Shown here one piece after another: positions 44,495 to 54,288 of a stretch of 64,000 nucleotides of DNA. A program made the position numbers and the translations under genes. Position 1 is the stretch's first letter. Every line of letters starts with the position of its first letter. The stretch comes from CAXBCP01 sp047638395. GTDB lineage: Bacteria > Pseudomonadota > Alphaproteobacteria > MPNO01 > UBA830. Below the pieces are notes generated by a model that saw only the letters and a program-made list of their open reading frames with translations, did no database searches and was not told where the DNA came from. The stretch lies in NCBI GenBank assembly GCA_047638395.1, contig JBLIMV010000019.1, forward strand, positions 60,622 to 124,621, read 5' to 3'.

Positions 44495-44962
44495 ATGAGT
44501 CAATCATCCGGATCTGGTGTAACCGCCGCGGGGCAGGCAAGCAGCGTTGGTTACGCCGGGGATGTTGATGTCACGGAAGCGTGGGAAGGGGTTAAGAACA
44601 ACCCTGGAGCCGTGCTTGTCGACGTACGCACGAAACCAGAATGGAATTTTGTTGGAATTCCTGACCTCTCGGAGGCCGGTAAGGAGCCGGTCCTGATCGA
44701 ATGGCAGGAATTCCCGACGATGGACATCAATGCTTCTTTCGTGGATGCCGTCATTGCTGCTTCCCCTGACAAAGCTCAGCCCATCTATTTTCTGTGCAGG
44801 TCCGGTGTGCGTTCGAAGTCCGCCGCTATGGCGCTGACGCAGGCCGGTTACGCTGCGTGTTTCAATATCAGCGAGGGCTTCGAGGGCCCGCACGACCAGA
44901 ACCGTCATCGTGGATCGACTGCCGGCTGGAAGGCCAGCGGTCTTCCCTGGGTTCAGGGTTAA
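44495..44962 (+). CDS. Rhodanese-like sulfurtransferase
   Basis: 155-aa single rhodanese domain. LVDVRTKPEWNFVGIPD is the substrate-side motif, and the active-site loop CRSGVRSKSAAMALTQAGY has the catalytic Cys (about 108). The C-terminus (FEGPHDQNRHRGSTAGWKASGLPW) matches the family of rhodaneses that keep a GW-x2-GLPW tail. A strong AAAGGGGGG ribosome-binding site precedes the ATG. It sits in front of dnaA with only 4 nt between the stop and the dnaA start, so the two are almost certainly co-transcribed; persulfide or redox sensing linked to replication is speculative. Confidence 0.9.
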   Translation: MSQSSGSGVTAAGQASSVGYAGDVDVTEAWEGVKNNPGAVLVDVRTKPEWNFVGIPDLSEAGKEPVLIEWQEFPTMDINASFVDAVIAASPDKAQPIYFLCRSGVRSKSAAMALTQAGYAACFNISEGFEGPHDQNRHRGSTAGWKASGLPWVQG

Positions 44963-44966
44963 GCAC

Positions 44967-46358
44967 ATGACTGAGAACGGATTAACCCAGGATATCAATG
45001 CGCGCTGGACGCGTGTTCGTGGCGTCTTGCGGGCGGAAGTGGGCGATTCAGCCTATAAAAGCTGGCTGAAACCGCTGAATCTCGTCGAATACGCCGATGG
45101 CGTGGTGAAACTGTCTGTTCCGACGCGTTTTATGCGCGACTGGGTGACAAACCACTACGGCGAACGTATTTCCGCGCTCTGGTCGGATGGGAATTCGCCG
45201 GTCTCGGATGTCGATATATTCGTGCTGGCTGACAAGGAAGATGTCCGGGCGGCGGCAGCGGCGAAACCGGCATCTGAAACGACAGTGCGCGCCACCGACG
45301 TTGCGCGGGTATCGCCCGAGCGCGCCGAGGGCGATGTCAGTGCGTCGCTGGACCCCCGGTTCAAATTCGATAAATTTGTTGTCGGCAAACCGAACGAGCT
45401 GGCCTATGCAGCGGCGCGTCGGGTCGCGGACTCGCCGACCGCCACGTACAACCCGCTGTTCCTTTATGGCGGCGTCGGGCTTGGCAAAACCCATCTGATG
45501 CACGCGATTGCCTGGCACATTCGTGAGCACCAGCCGGATCGCAAGGTCGTGTATCTTTCGGCTGAAAAGTTTATGTACCACTTTATCCGGGCGCTTCGGT
45601 TCCAGGATACGATGGCGTTCAAGGAGCGGTTCCGGTCGGTCGATGTACTGATGATCGATGATGTCCAGTTCATTAACGGCAAGGAATCGACCCAGGAAGA
45701 GTTCTTCCACACGTTCAACGATCTCGTGGACAATAACCGCCAGGTCGTCGTGTCGGCAGACAAATCGCCGTCCGACCTAGAGGGCATGGAGGAGCGCCTG
45801 CGCTCGCGCCTCGGCTGGGGTCTGGTTGCGGACATACATGCCACCACGTACGAACTGCGTCTCGGCATTCTGCATGCCAAGAAAGATGAGCTCGAAGCCG
45901 TTGTTCCCGACAAGGTGCTGGAATTCCTGGCACATAAGATCACGTCGAGCGTGCGGGAGCTTGAAGGAGCACTGAACCGTGTCACTGCGCATTCCTCGCT
46001 GATTGGCCGCGATATCACGCTAGAGAGCTGCCAGGAGGTCCTGCATGACCTGCTACGGGCCAGCGACCGGCGGATCACGATCGAGGAAATCCAGAAGCGC
46101 GTCGCGGAGCATTTCAATATCCGTATGGCCGACATGCATTCCGCGCGACGGTCACGGGCAGTGGCGCGGCCGCGTCAGGTCGCCATGTATCTGTCCAAGC
46201 AGCTGACCTCGCGGTCGCTGCCGGAAATTGGCCGGAAGTTCGGTGGTCGCGATCATACGACCGTTATGCACGCGGTGAAGAAGGTTGAAGAACTACGGAC
46301 GTCGGACATGAATTTTGCCGAAGATGTGGATCTTCTGCGCCGTATGCTGGAAGGCTGA
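44967..46358 (+). CDS. dnaA: Chromosomal replication initiator DnaA
   Basis: 463-aa AAA+ initiator. Domain I is at the N-terminus (ARWTRVRGVLRAEVGDSAYKSWL halves), a short variable domain II follows (about 85-125), domain III has Walker A GVGLGKTH and Walker B MIDDVQFI, and domain IV ends with the DnaA-box-binding motif GGRDHTTVMHA. ATG 44967 was chosen because it gives the standard N-terminus; a longer frame from 44910 lies inside the rhodanese gene. Confidence 0.98.
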   Translation: MTENGLTQDINARWTRVRGVLRAEVGDSAYKSWLKPLNLVEYADGVVKLSVPTRFMRDWVTNHYGERISALWSDGNSPVSDVDIFVLADKEDVRAAAAAKPASETTVRATDVARVSPERAEGDVSASLDPRFKFDKFVVGKPNELAYAAARRVADSPTATYNPLFLYGGVGLGKTHLMHAIAWHIREHQPDRKVVYLSAEKFMYHFIRALRFQDTMAFKERFRSVDVLMIDDVQFINGKESTQEEFFHTFNDLVDNNRQVVVSADKSPSDLEGMEERLRSRLGWGLVADIHATTYELRLGILHAKKDELEAVVPDKVLEFLAHKITSSVRELEGALNRVTAHSSLIGRDITLESCQEVLHDLLRASDRRITIEEIQKRVAEHFNIRMADMHSARRSRAVARPRQVAMYLSKQLTSRSLPEIGRKFGGRDHTTVMHAVKKVEELRTSDMNFAEDVDLLRRMLEG

Positions 46359-46390
46359 GAGCGGGCGTAGCGCCGGTTCAATGCCAACAG

Positions 46391-46411
46391 AGGGCTGGCC
46401 CTGTCAGCCCT
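46391..46411 (+). terminator. Hairpin after dnaA
   Basis: AGGGCTG (46391-46397) and CAGCCCT (46405-46411), 7-bp stem with a 7-nt loop, 33 nt after the dnaA stop. No T-run follows (TGAATTTCC), so it may be an inefficient or Rho-assisted terminator. Confidence 0.4.
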
Positions 46412-46558
46412 GAATTTCCGCCGTAAATTGCCCAATCGGGCCTAATCCAGCCTTGCCTGATTCGCGTGATCGGGCGAGGCAGATTTTGTATGCGGTAACC
46501 CTCTGATAATGCTTGCCTTTTGAGGGCGCCTCTTGGCCACGTGAATCTGCGACTTCTC

Positions 46559-46586
46559 TTGGGATTTCAATGACTTGTGGTATAAT
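46559..46586 (+). promoter_or_regulatory. Probable dnaN promoter in the dnaA-dnaN intergenic region
   Basis: TTGGGA (46559-46564), 16-nt spacer, perfect TATAAT (46581-46586), 110 nt before dnaN. The 337-bp gap 46359-46695 contains no gene; besides this promoter and the dnaA-proximal hairpin it holds two GANTC sites (46459 and 46543), about the number expected by chance. dnaN is therefore probably transcribed separately from dnaA. Confidence 0.5.
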
Positions 46587-46695
46587 TTGTGACCTTTCAA
46601 AGGCTTCGTCGTCATGATGCGCGCGCCCGGCGGGTGCAGCATCCGATAACAAGCCGTTCCGGTGGCCCTAACAGCGTGAAAGCCGACACAAAGCC

Positions 46696-47814
46696 ATGCA
46701 ATTTACCATCGAGCGCAGCACACTCCTCCGGTCCCTCACGCATGTGCAGGGCGTCGTCGAACGACGCACGACCATCCCGATCCTGTCAAACGTTCTGCTT
46801 CAGGCCAGTGGCGGCAAGCTGGGTCTGACCGCGACGGACATGGATCTTGCCATTATCGAAGGCACCCCGGCGGAGGTCACGCAGGACGGATCGACGACGG
46901 TCCCGGCCCACACGCTCTACGACATCGTCCGCAAACTGCCGGAGGGCTCGCAGGTCGAAATCGGGTCCGGTGGAGAACAGGGGCAGCTGGAAATCAAGTC
47001 GGGCCGCTCGAAGCTGAGCCTGACGACGCTGCCGAGCGAAGATTTCCCCGTTATGTCGGACGGCGACCTGCCGACCCGGTTCACAATCTCGGCTGACATG
47101 TTGCGCCGTCTGATCGACCGGACGCGTTTTGCCATGTCGACAGAGGAAACCCGCTACTACCTCAACGGGCTCTATTTCCATGCTGCGGAAACCGATGGCG
47201 CGCCGGTCCTCCGGATCGTCGCGACGGACGGTCACCGCCTTGCCCGCGTCGAGGTCCCGCTGCCGGAAGGGGCTACCGGGATGCCTGGCGTCATCGTGCC
47301 GCGCAAGGCCGTTGCCGAAATCCGCAAGCTGATCGACGAGGTCGAAGACGATGTCGAAATCGCGTTGTCGGAAACCAAGATCCGCTTCGCGTTTGGGGAC
47401 GCCGTCCTGACGTCCAAGCTGATCGACGGCACTTTCCCCGATTACGACCGGGTTATTCCGTTCGGCAATGACAAGACCCTCGAAGTGAAGCGGAACGAGT
47501 TCGTGAAGGCCGTGGATCTGGTGTCGACGATCTCGACGGAGAAATCCCGCGCCATCAAACTATCACTCGAAGATGGCAGCCTGGTGCTTACCGCGACCAG
47601 TCCCGAAGCCGGCAGCGCCCGTGAAGAGCTCGATGTCGACTACAATGACGGCGCGTTGGAAATCGGCTTCAATTCGAAGTACCTGCTCGACATCACTCAG
47701 CAGATAGAAGGCGATGACGCGAAATTCATGCTTTCTGACGGTGCGTCGCCAACCCTGGTCCAGGATATGGGCGATACCAGTGCATTGTATGTCCTCATGC
47801 CGATGCGCGTCTGA
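46696..47814 (+). CDS. dnaN: DNA polymerase III beta sliding clamp
   Basis: 372-aa clamp with three repeats of the same fold. MQFTIERSTLLRSLTHVQGVVERRTTIPILSN (in halves) opens domain I, RLIDRTRFAMSTEETRYYLNG starts domain II, and the C-terminus ends YVLMPMRV. Normal length. It is followed by recF after 14 nt. Confidence 0.98.
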   Translation: MQFTIERSTLLRSLTHVQGVVERRTTIPILSNVLLQASGGKLGLTATDMDLAIIEGTPAEVTQDGSTTVPAHTLYDIVRKLPEGSQVEIGSGGEQGQLEIKSGRSKLSLTTLPSEDFPVMSDGDLPTRFTISADMLRRLIDRTRFAMSTEETRYYLNGLYFHAAETDGAPVLRIVATDGHRLARVEVPLPEGATGMPGVIVPRKAVAEIRKLIDEVEDDVEIALSETKIRFAFGDAVLTSKLIDGTFPDYDRVIPFGNDKTLEVKRNEFVKAVDLVSTISTEKSRAIKLSLEDGSLVLTATSPEAGSAREELDVDYNDGALEIGFNSKYLLDITQQIEGDDAKFMLSDGASPTLVQDMGDTSALYVLMPMRV

Positions 47815-47828
47815 CGCGGCCGGACCGG

Positions 47829-49037
47829 TTGTTGCATAGCGCCCTGGCAAATTCTCCCGAATACACCGCTTCGCCTGAACGCAGCGCAGTGGTCAGGCTT
47901 TCGCTGACGGATTTTCGCAGCTACGCGTCTCTCCGGCTCGAAACCGATATACGCCCCGCAGTGCTGACCGGCCCGAATGGCGCGGGCAAAACAAATTTAC
48001 TCGAAGCGATTTCGTATCTTCTACCGGGCCGGGGCCTGCGTCGCGCCCGGTTGAACGATGTAACCCGCGGTGACGCGGGGGATGTCTTGCCCGGCGAATT
48101 GCGGTGGGCTGTCGCTGCCACACTGGATACCGCAACCGGGCCGACCGAGATCGGCACCGGCTTTGAAGCCACAGGCGAGGGCGAAGATGGCGGCCGCCGC
48201 GTGTCGCGCATGAACGGTGCGCCGGCACGCAGTCAGTCGGCTTTGGGCGAAGTCTTTGCAGCCGTGTGGCTGGTCCCTGAAATGGATCGGCTGTTCATGG
48301 AAGGCGCTTCCGCGCGGCGACGGTTTCTCGACCGCCTGGTCGCCGCCTTCGATGCGACACATACCACCCGCCTGAATGATTATGAGCAGGCGATGCGCGA
48401 ACGGACCCGATTGCTGCGGGACGACAAAACCGGGTTCCGTTCTGCCGATACCGGCTGGGTGGCGGCACTTGAAAAACGTATGGCGGAAAGCGGTGTTGCG
48501 CTTGCCGCGGCCCGCAGGGCCTTCGTGCAGAGACTGGCTGCGGCGTGTGAACTCGGCGTCGGGCCGTTTCCGGCCGCCGCAGTGTCATTGGTTGGCGATG
48601 CCGAACAATGGCTCGACAGTCGTTCCGCACTTGAAGCCGAAGACCTGTTCCGCGATGCGCTGGCATCATCCCGTGCGGCGGACCGCGAAGCGGGCCGGGC
48701 GCTCACCGGACCGCACCGGTCCGATATAGAGGTTGTTCACCTGCAGAAAAACCGGCCCGCAGCCGGATGCTCGACCGGTGAACAGAAGGCACTGCTGATC
48801 AGCATCGTGCTCGCGCATGCGCGGCTGGTTTCGCTGGACCGTGGGGCAGCACCACTGCTGCTGATGGATGAGATAGCAGCCCATCTGGACAGCGATCGGC
48901 GGGCGGCTTTGTTTGACGAAATTTGCGCGGTCGGCGCACAGGCCTGGATGACGGGCACCGATCAGGAACTTTTTGAAGCATTCGGCGACCGGGCACAGTT
49001 TTTCCGCGTCGATAGCGCCACCGTGCGCAGGGTTTGA
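47829..49037 (+). CDS. recF: DNA replication and repair protein RecF
   Basis: 402-aa SMC-like ATPase that loads RecA at single-strand gaps. Walker A GPNGAGKTN lies near residue 47, the signature CSTGEQKALLISIVLAHARL near 313 and Walker B LLLMDEIAAHLD near 340. The start is uncertain: TTG at 47829 or 47832 add ~20 residues before VRLSLTDFRSY, while GTG at 47889 begins right there. None has a clear ribosome-binding site. Confidence 0.94.
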   Translation: MLHSALANSPEYTASPERSAVVRLSLTDFRSYASLRLETDIRPAVLTGPNGAGKTNLLEAISYLLPGRGLRRARLNDVTRGDAGDVLPGELRWAVAATLDTATGPTEIGTGFEATGEGEDGGRRVSRMNGAPARSQSALGEVFAAVWLVPEMDRLFMEGASARRRFLDRLVAAFDATHTTRLNDYEQAMRERTRLLRDDKTGFRSADTGWVAALEKRMAESGVALAAARRAFVQRLAAACELGVGPFPAAAVSLVGDAEQWLDSRSALEAEDLFRDALASSRAADREAGRALTGPHRSDIEVVHLQKNRPAAGCSTGEQKALLISIVLAHARLVSLDRGAAPLLLMDEIAAHLDSDRRAALFDEICAVGAQAWMTGTDQELFEAFGDRAQFFRVDSATVRRV

Positions 49038-49044
49038 GGGAAAT

Positions 49045-51489
49045 ATGACGGCACCAGCAGATACGCCACCGACAGAGGTCAATGAAGCTGATTACGGCGC
49101 GGGTTCGATTCAGGTCCTGAAGGGCCTCGAAGCTGTCCGGAAACGGCCGGGCATGTATATCGGCGACACCGATGACGGATCCGGGCTGCATCACATGGTG
49201 TACGAGGTTGTCGATAACGGGATCGATGAAGCTCTTGCAGGCCACTGCACCGAAGTCACCGTGACGCTGAACGGCGACGGGTCGGTCACGGTCACCGATG
49301 ACGGGCGCGGAATCCCTGTAGAGGTTCACAAAGAAGAAGGCGTGTCGGCGGCCGAGGTCATCATGACCCAGCTCCATGCCGGCGGTAAGTTCGATCAGAA
49401 TTCCTACAAGGTTTCAGGCGGCCTGCATGGCGTGGGTGTGTCGGTTGTAAACGCATTGTCGGAATGGCTCGAACTGCGCATCTGGCGTGAGGGCAAAGAG
49501 CACGTCATTCGATTCCACCATGGTGAAGCAGACGGCCCACTGGAAATCGTCGGCGATTCCAACGGCAAGAAGGGAACCGCGGTCACGTTCCTGCCATCGA
49601 CCGAAACCTTCACGATGATCGATTTCAATATCACCACGCTGGAGCACCGCCTGCGCGAACTGGCATTCTTGAATTCGGGCGTGCGCCTGGTGCTGACCGA
49701 TGCGCGGGGCGTTGAACCAATCGAGACGATCCTCGAATACGAAGGCGGTATCGAAGCATTCGTCAAACATCTGGACCGCAGCAAGGCGCCGATCATCGAA
49801 AACCCTATCGTCATCTTTGGCGAGCAGGATGGGCTCAGTGTCGACGTGGCGCTTGAATGGTCGGACAGCTACCACGAAACAATGCTGTGCTTTACCAACA
49901 CCATTCCACAGTCGGACGGCGGCACGCATCTCGCCGGGTTCCGCGCGGCACTGACCCGGACGGTCAACGGCTATGCCAATGACAGCGGGCTGGCAAAAAA
50001 GGCGAAGATCTCTTTTTCGGGCGATGATGCACGTGAAGGGCTGACCTGCGTGCTCTCCGTCAAGGTGCCCGATCCGAAATTCTCGTCCCAGACCAAGGAC
50101 AAGCTCGTCTCATCCGAAGTTCGGCCGGTTGTTGAAAGCATTGTGACGGAAAAACTTGGCCAGTGGTTCGAAGAACATCCCAATGAAGCAAAAAAGGTTA
50201 TCGGCAAAGTGGTCGAGGCCGCCGTCGCCCGCGAAGCGGCCCGTAAGGCCCGCGACCTGACGCGGCGCAAGGGTGCGCTGGATATTTCGTCTCTGCCCGG
50301 CAAGCTTGCCGATTGTCAGGAACGCGATCCGTCGAAATCCGAACTGTTTATCGTCGAGGGTGATTCCGCCGGCGGGTCCGCCAAGCAGGCGCGCCATCGT
50401 AAGAATCAGGCGGTCCTGCCGCTGCGCGGCAAAATCCTGAATGTCGAGCGCGCCCGTTTCGACAAGGTGTTGTCCTCCGCCGAGCTTGGCACATTGATCA
50501 CCGCCCTCGGGGCAGGTATCGGTGCCGAAGACTTCAATATTGAAAAGACGCGGTATCACAAGATCATCATCATGACGGATGCCGATGTCGATGGCAGCCA
50601 TATCCGTACACTTCTGCTGACCTTCTTCTATCGCCAGATGCCGGAGATTATCGAACGCGGGTATCTCTATATTGCCCAGCCGCCGCTCTACCGGGCCAAG
50701 AAAGGCGAAAGCGAGCAGTATCTCAAAGACGATCCCGAGATGGAGGAATATCTGATCCGGGCCGGCCTGCGCGATGCCGTGCTCTCGATTAGTGACGGCG
50801 CCCAGATTGCCGGCGAAGATCTATACGACCGTGTCAAACAGGCTCAGCGGGCCAAGCGGCTGCTGGAGCCGATGTCTTCCAAGCTGACCAATGCGGAAGT
50901 TGCCGAACAGGCGGCGGTGCTGGGGGCTTTCAACCAGATTCTTCTGGATTCGCAGGAACAGTCACAACTGGTCGCCGATGCACTCGCCCGTCGGCTTGAT
51001 GGCCTGGCCGAACCCGCCGACCGGGGCTGGGGTGCAGAAATTATCGAGGGCGGTGGCATCGCCTTTGTCCGTACCCGGCGTGGTGTCACCGAACGCCAGG
51101 TCATCGATGGGGCTATGCTGCGTTCATCCGAAGCGCGGCGGCTCGACGAGATTGCGCCGGAACTTCAGACGCTTTATGCCCGGCCCGCTACCCTGATCGC
51201 CAAGGATTTGGAAAAGCGGATCACCGGACCGGTCGAGATGTTCGATGCGGTTATTGCCCTCGGCCGTAAGGGCGTCAGCGTCCAGCGGTATAAAGGGCTG
51301 GGCGAGATGAACCCCGAACAGCTCTGGGAAACGACGCTCGATCCGGAAGTACGGACCCTGCTGAGGGTTGGCATCGAGCATGCCGATCAAGCTGAAGAAG
51401 TCTTTTCAACCCTGATGGGCGACGTGGTCGAGCCGCGTCGTGACTTCATCCAGGACAACGCGCTCAAAGTCGTCAATCTCGACGTCTGA
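49045..51489 (+). CDS. gyrB: DNA gyrase subunit B
   Basis: 814-aa type II topoisomerase ATPase subunit. RKRPGMYIGDTDDGSGLHHM and VVDNGIDEALAGH mark the GHKL ATPase, VEGDSAGGSAKQARHR the TOPRIM domain, and YKGLGEMNPEQLWETTLDP the C-terminal part. ATG 49045 follows GAGGG by 5 nt and is 7 nt after recF; the longer frame from 48973 lies in recF. It ends the dnaN-recF-gyrB run and is convergent (3 bp) with the acetyltransferase gene. Confidence 0.98.
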   Translation: MTAPADTPPTEVNEADYGAGSIQVLKGLEAVRKRPGMYIGDTDDGSGLHHMVYEVVDNGIDEALAGHCTEVTVTLNGDGSVTVTDDGRGIPVEVHKEEGVSAAEVIMTQLHAGGKFDQNSYKVSGGLHGVGVSVVNALSEWLELRIWREGKEHVIRFHHGEADGPLEIVGDSNGKKGTAVTFLPSTETFTMIDFNITTLEHRLRELAFLNSGVRLVLTDARGVEPIETILEYEGGIEAFVKHLDRSKAPIIENPIVIFGEQDGLSVDVALEWSDSYHETMLCFTNTIPQSDGGTHLAGFRAALTRTVNGYANDSGLAKKAKISFSGDDAREGLTCVLSVKVPDPKFSSQTKDKLVSSEVRPVVESIVTEKLGQWFEEHPNEAKKVIGKVVEAAVAREAARKARDLTRRKGALDISSLPGKLADCQERDPSKSELFIVEGDSAGGSAKQARHRKNQAVLPLRGKILNVERARFDKVLSSAELGTLITALGAGIGAEDFNIEKTRYHKIIIMTDADVDGSHIRTLLLTFFYRQMPEIIERGYLYIAQPPLYRAKKGESEQYLKDDPEMEEYLIRAGLRDAVLSISDGAQIAGEDLYDRVKQAQRAKRLLEPMSSKLTNAEVAEQAAVLGAFNQILLDSQEQSQLVADALARRLDGLAEPADRGWGAEIIEGGGIAFVRTRRGVTERQVIDGAMLRSSEARRLDEIAPELQTLYARPATLIAKDLEKRITGPVEMFDAVIALGRKGVSVQRYKGLGEMNPEQLWETTLDPEVRTLLRVGIEHADQAEEVFSTLMGDVVEPRRDFIQDNALKVVNLDV

Positions 51490-51492
51490 ATG

Positions 51493-52011
51493 TCAGTGCC
51501 CGGGTTTTTCGGCGCGATCGGCAATCCGGTCGAAACTTGTTCCAAACGCGGCGCAGATCGCAACGTCTTTAAGTTCGGGGGCGAGATGCCGGTAAAATTT
51601 CCGGGCCGCTTTGTTTCGTTTGAGGACGGACCAGAAAAGCCAGCGCCCCCCCCGATCGCGCGTGTAGCGGCATATACCAGTCATCAACACTGTTCCGATC
51701 CCTCCCCGCCGGCTATTCTCGTCCACGTACAGATCGGCGAGATAAATACCCCGTGTCGCACTGTCGGTGTCGTAGCCCCAGTAATAAACCGCATAGCCAA
51801 CGGGCATACCGTCACATTCCGCGACCAGCGTGTGAAACGCGGGCGGGTCGCCGAAACCGTCGCGCAGGAAGGCCTCGGCCGAAAAGCGGGATGCCCGTCC
51901 GCCATCCGAGACGCTCAGCGCGCGTGCCATGCGCGCAATCGCGACCGCGTCTTCGCGCCGGGCAGGACGCGCAGTTATCGGGGGTCTGTCGCCAGTTTTG
52001 ATGTCGGGCAT
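51493..52011 (-). CDS. GNAT-family N-acetyltransferase
   Basis: 172-aa GNAT protein with the acetyl-CoA-binding segment LYVDENSRRGGIGTVLMTGI and a preceding YLADLYV strand; the C-terminal half has WSVLKRNKAARKFYRHLAPEL. The substrate is not evident. The ATG at 52011 is preceded by AAGG with 5-6 nt; a GTG at 52056 would extend the N-terminus by 15 non-conserved residues. Divergent from the PBP1A gene. Confidence 0.82.
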   Translation of the reverse strand: MPDIKTGDRPPITARPARREDAVAIARMARALSVSDGGRASRFSAEAFLRDGFGDPPAFHTLVAECDGMPVGYAVYYWGYDTDSATRGIYLADLYVDENSRRGGIGTVLMTGICRYTRDRGGRWLFWSVLKRNKAARKFYRHLAPELKDVAICAAFGTSFDRIADRAEKPGH

Positions 52012-52078
52012 GTCGCCTTGATGTCGCCACATTGGTGAAGTGGATTGATGCAACACCTAATCTACAACATATAGTGAT

Positions 52079-54247
52079 ATGGCCGAGCGAAAACCGACAA
52101 AACCCAAATCGTCGCCGAAGGGTGCTGCAAAAAAGCCTGCCAAAAAACCGGTGAAAAATAGCGCCGGTACGACGGCAGGAAAATCCGCGCCCAAGACCGG
52201 TCAGCGCAGCACAGTGTCGTCCGGTGGGCGGGGCGCTAAAGGCACGGGTAAGGGCAAGGGCGGGGGCACCGGTAAAACCGGTCCCCGTAAATCAGCACCG
52301 AACACAGCATCGAAAACGGGCAAAAAGACCGAAAGGTCGCGCCGTTCCAGGCTGCTTCTCGGAAGCCTGAAATGGTCCGTAATTGTCGGTATCTGGGGCG
52401 CGGTCGCCCTCAGTGTTTTGGTTGCGTGGTATGCTTACGATCTCCCCGATATCAACAAGCTCGACGTACCGGCCCGCAAGGCCAGCATCACCCTGACGGA
52501 TGCCGACGGCCGTGAAATCACAACTTATGGCGATCTCTATGGCGACACATTGCGCCTCGCCGATGTACCGCCTTATCTGGTCCAGGCGATTGTTGCGACC
52601 GAAGACCGGCGCTTTTTCGAACATATGGGGTTTGACCCGATCGCGCTGGCCCGCGCGGTCGTCGCCAATGTTCGGGCCGGGCGCGTCCGTCAGGGCGGCA
52701 GCACGTTGACCCAGCAACTTGCCAAGAACGTCTTTCTCAAGCCGGACCGAACGCTGCGGCGCAAGGTGCAGGAACTGCTCCTCGCCTTCTGGCTTGAGGC
52801 GAATTTCACCAAGGAACAGATTTTCACGCTGTATATAAACCGTGTCTACCTGGGATCCGGCACCTATGGCGTCGATGCCGCAGCGCGGCGTTATTTCGGC
52901 AAATCAGCGCGTGACGTATCCCTGCATGAAGCTGCCGTACTGGCCGGGTTGCTCAAAGCGCCGTCGCGTTACTCGCCGCTCCGCAGCCGCAAGGCCGCGG
53001 AGGATCGCGCCCGTGTCGTGCTGGGCACGATGGTCGCAGCCAAATTCCTGGATCCGCCGACCGCAAAGCGCGCTGCCGGCCAGCGATTGCAACTCGCCGC
53101 GGGCACCAAGCGAAACAATGCGGCACGGTATTTCACGGATTGGGCGCTCGAACGGGTCGCCGGATTTGCCGGGCGTCGCGGCCTCAATCTGATCGTCCGG
53201 ACCACGATGGATGCCCGCCTCCAGCGCCTGGCTGAAGAACGTCTGCGGGCGACGATCGCCAAGAACGGAAAATCACGGCGGGTCAGTCAGGCGGCCCTGG
53301 TGTCGATGTCGCCGGATGGGGCCGTGCGTGCGCTGGTCGGTGGACGTGATTATGGGACCAGTCAATACAATCGTGCTTTCCAGGCACAACGCCAGCCAGG
53401 TTCTGCATTCAAACTGTTCGTCTATCTGGCGGCGATGGAAAATGGACTTACACCCGATGACCAGTTCATCGACGGCCCGCTTCGGATTGGTAAATGGAAG
53501 CCGCGGAATTACGGCGGAAACTTCCTCGGCAGCATCACCCTGCGCGAAGCCATGGCGCGCTCGGTCAATACGGTGGCCGTGCAGGTGTCGGAGCGTGTCG
53601 GCCGGGGCAAGGTGATCGACGCGGCGCGGCGCCTTGGTATTACGTCACCGCTGAAGTCGCATCCAAGTCTTGCGCTCGGTGCCAGCGAGGTGTCGCTCGT
53701 CGAACTGACGGCGGCGTATGGTGTGATCGCCAATGGCGGGGTCGCTGTCTGGCCGCACGGAATTTCCGAAATTCGCGAACGTGGCGGGCGCGTTCTTTAT
53801 CGTCGGACGGATGGCGCCGCCGCACAGGTGGTAGACCCCGTAGCGGTACAGCGGGTCAACGATCTTTTGCGGGCTGTCGTTGGCTGGGGATCCGGCAAGG
53901 CGGCCAATCCAAACCGGCCGGCGGCGGGCAAAACCGGTACCAGCCAGGATTTCCGGGATGCGTGGTTCGTTGGCTATACCGGCGAACTGGTCACGGGTGT
54001 CTGGATGGGAAATGATGACAGCTCGCCGATGAAACGCGTAACCGGCGGTAGCCTGCCGGCGCGCCTGTGGCGTGATTTCATGATCCCTGCGCTTGACGGT
54101 GTTACCGCCAAACCGCTTGCCCCGATCGTTCAGGTGCCGCTGCCGTCAGGTGCCGGGAACAATGCGGAGAAAGCATCCTCGGTACCGTGGTGGCGTCGGA
54201 CGGGCTCCACCGAGACCACAGATCAGGATTACAACAAGGGCGATTGA
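52079..54247 (+). CDS. Penicillin-binding protein 1A (GT51 / transpeptidase)
   Basis: 722-aa bifunctional peptidoglycan synthase. A very basic, Lys/Gly/Pro/Ser/Ala-rich cytoplasmic tail of about 90 residues precedes one membrane segment (about 96-118). The glycosyltransferase domain (about 140-310) holds ATEDRRFFEHMGFD and GGSTLTQQLAKNVFL. The transpeptidase domain has SxxK in QPGSAFKLF (about 441-449), SVNT (SxN) and KTGTSQDFRDAWF. All catalytic motifs are intact. The basic tail is longer than usual and of low complexity. Confidence 0.95.
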   Translation: MAERKPTKPKSSPKGAAKKPAKKPVKNSAGTTAGKSAPKTGQRSTVSSGGRGAKGTGKGKGGGTGKTGPRKSAPNTASKTGKKTERSRRSRLLLGSLKWSVIVGIWGAVALSVLVAWYAYDLPDINKLDVPARKASITLTDADGREITTYGDLYGDTLRLADVPPYLVQAIVATEDRRFFEHMGFDPIALARAVVANVRAGRVRQGGSTLTQQLAKNVFLKPDRTLRRKVQELLLAFWLEANFTKEQIFTLYINRVYLGSGTYGVDAAARRYFGKSARDVSLHEAAVLAGLLKAPSRYSPLRSRKAAEDRARVVLGTMVAAKFLDPPTAKRAAGQRLQLAAGTKRNNAARYFTDWALERVAGFAGRRGLNLIVRTTMDARLQRLAEERLRATIAKNGKSRRVSQAALVSMSPDGAVRALVGGRDYGTSQYNRAFQAQRQPGSAFKLFVYLAAMENGLTPDDQFIDGPLRIGKWKPRNYGGNFLGSITLREAMARSVNTVAVQVSERVGRGKVIDAARRLGITSPLKSHPSLALGASEVSLVELTAAYGVIANGGVAVWPHGISEIRERGGRVLYRRTDGAAAQVVDPVAVQRVNDLLRAVVGWGSGKAANPNRPAAGKTGTSQDFRDAWFVGYTGELVTGVWMGNDDSSPMKRVTGGSLPARLWRDFMIPALDGVTAKPLAPIVQVPLPSGAGNNAEKASSVPWWRRTGSTETTDQDYNKGD

Positions 54248-54288
54248 ATCCTGGCTGCGGGTCGCATGCCTCATGGTTCTTCAGCTCA

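Noticed and set aside
44140..46695. GANTC (CcrM) site clusters around dnaA and dnaN
   Set aside because: Two sites each in 44057-44494 (44087, 44239) and 46359-46695 (46459, 46543) are close to the chance expectation of about 1-2, so no enrichment can be claimed.
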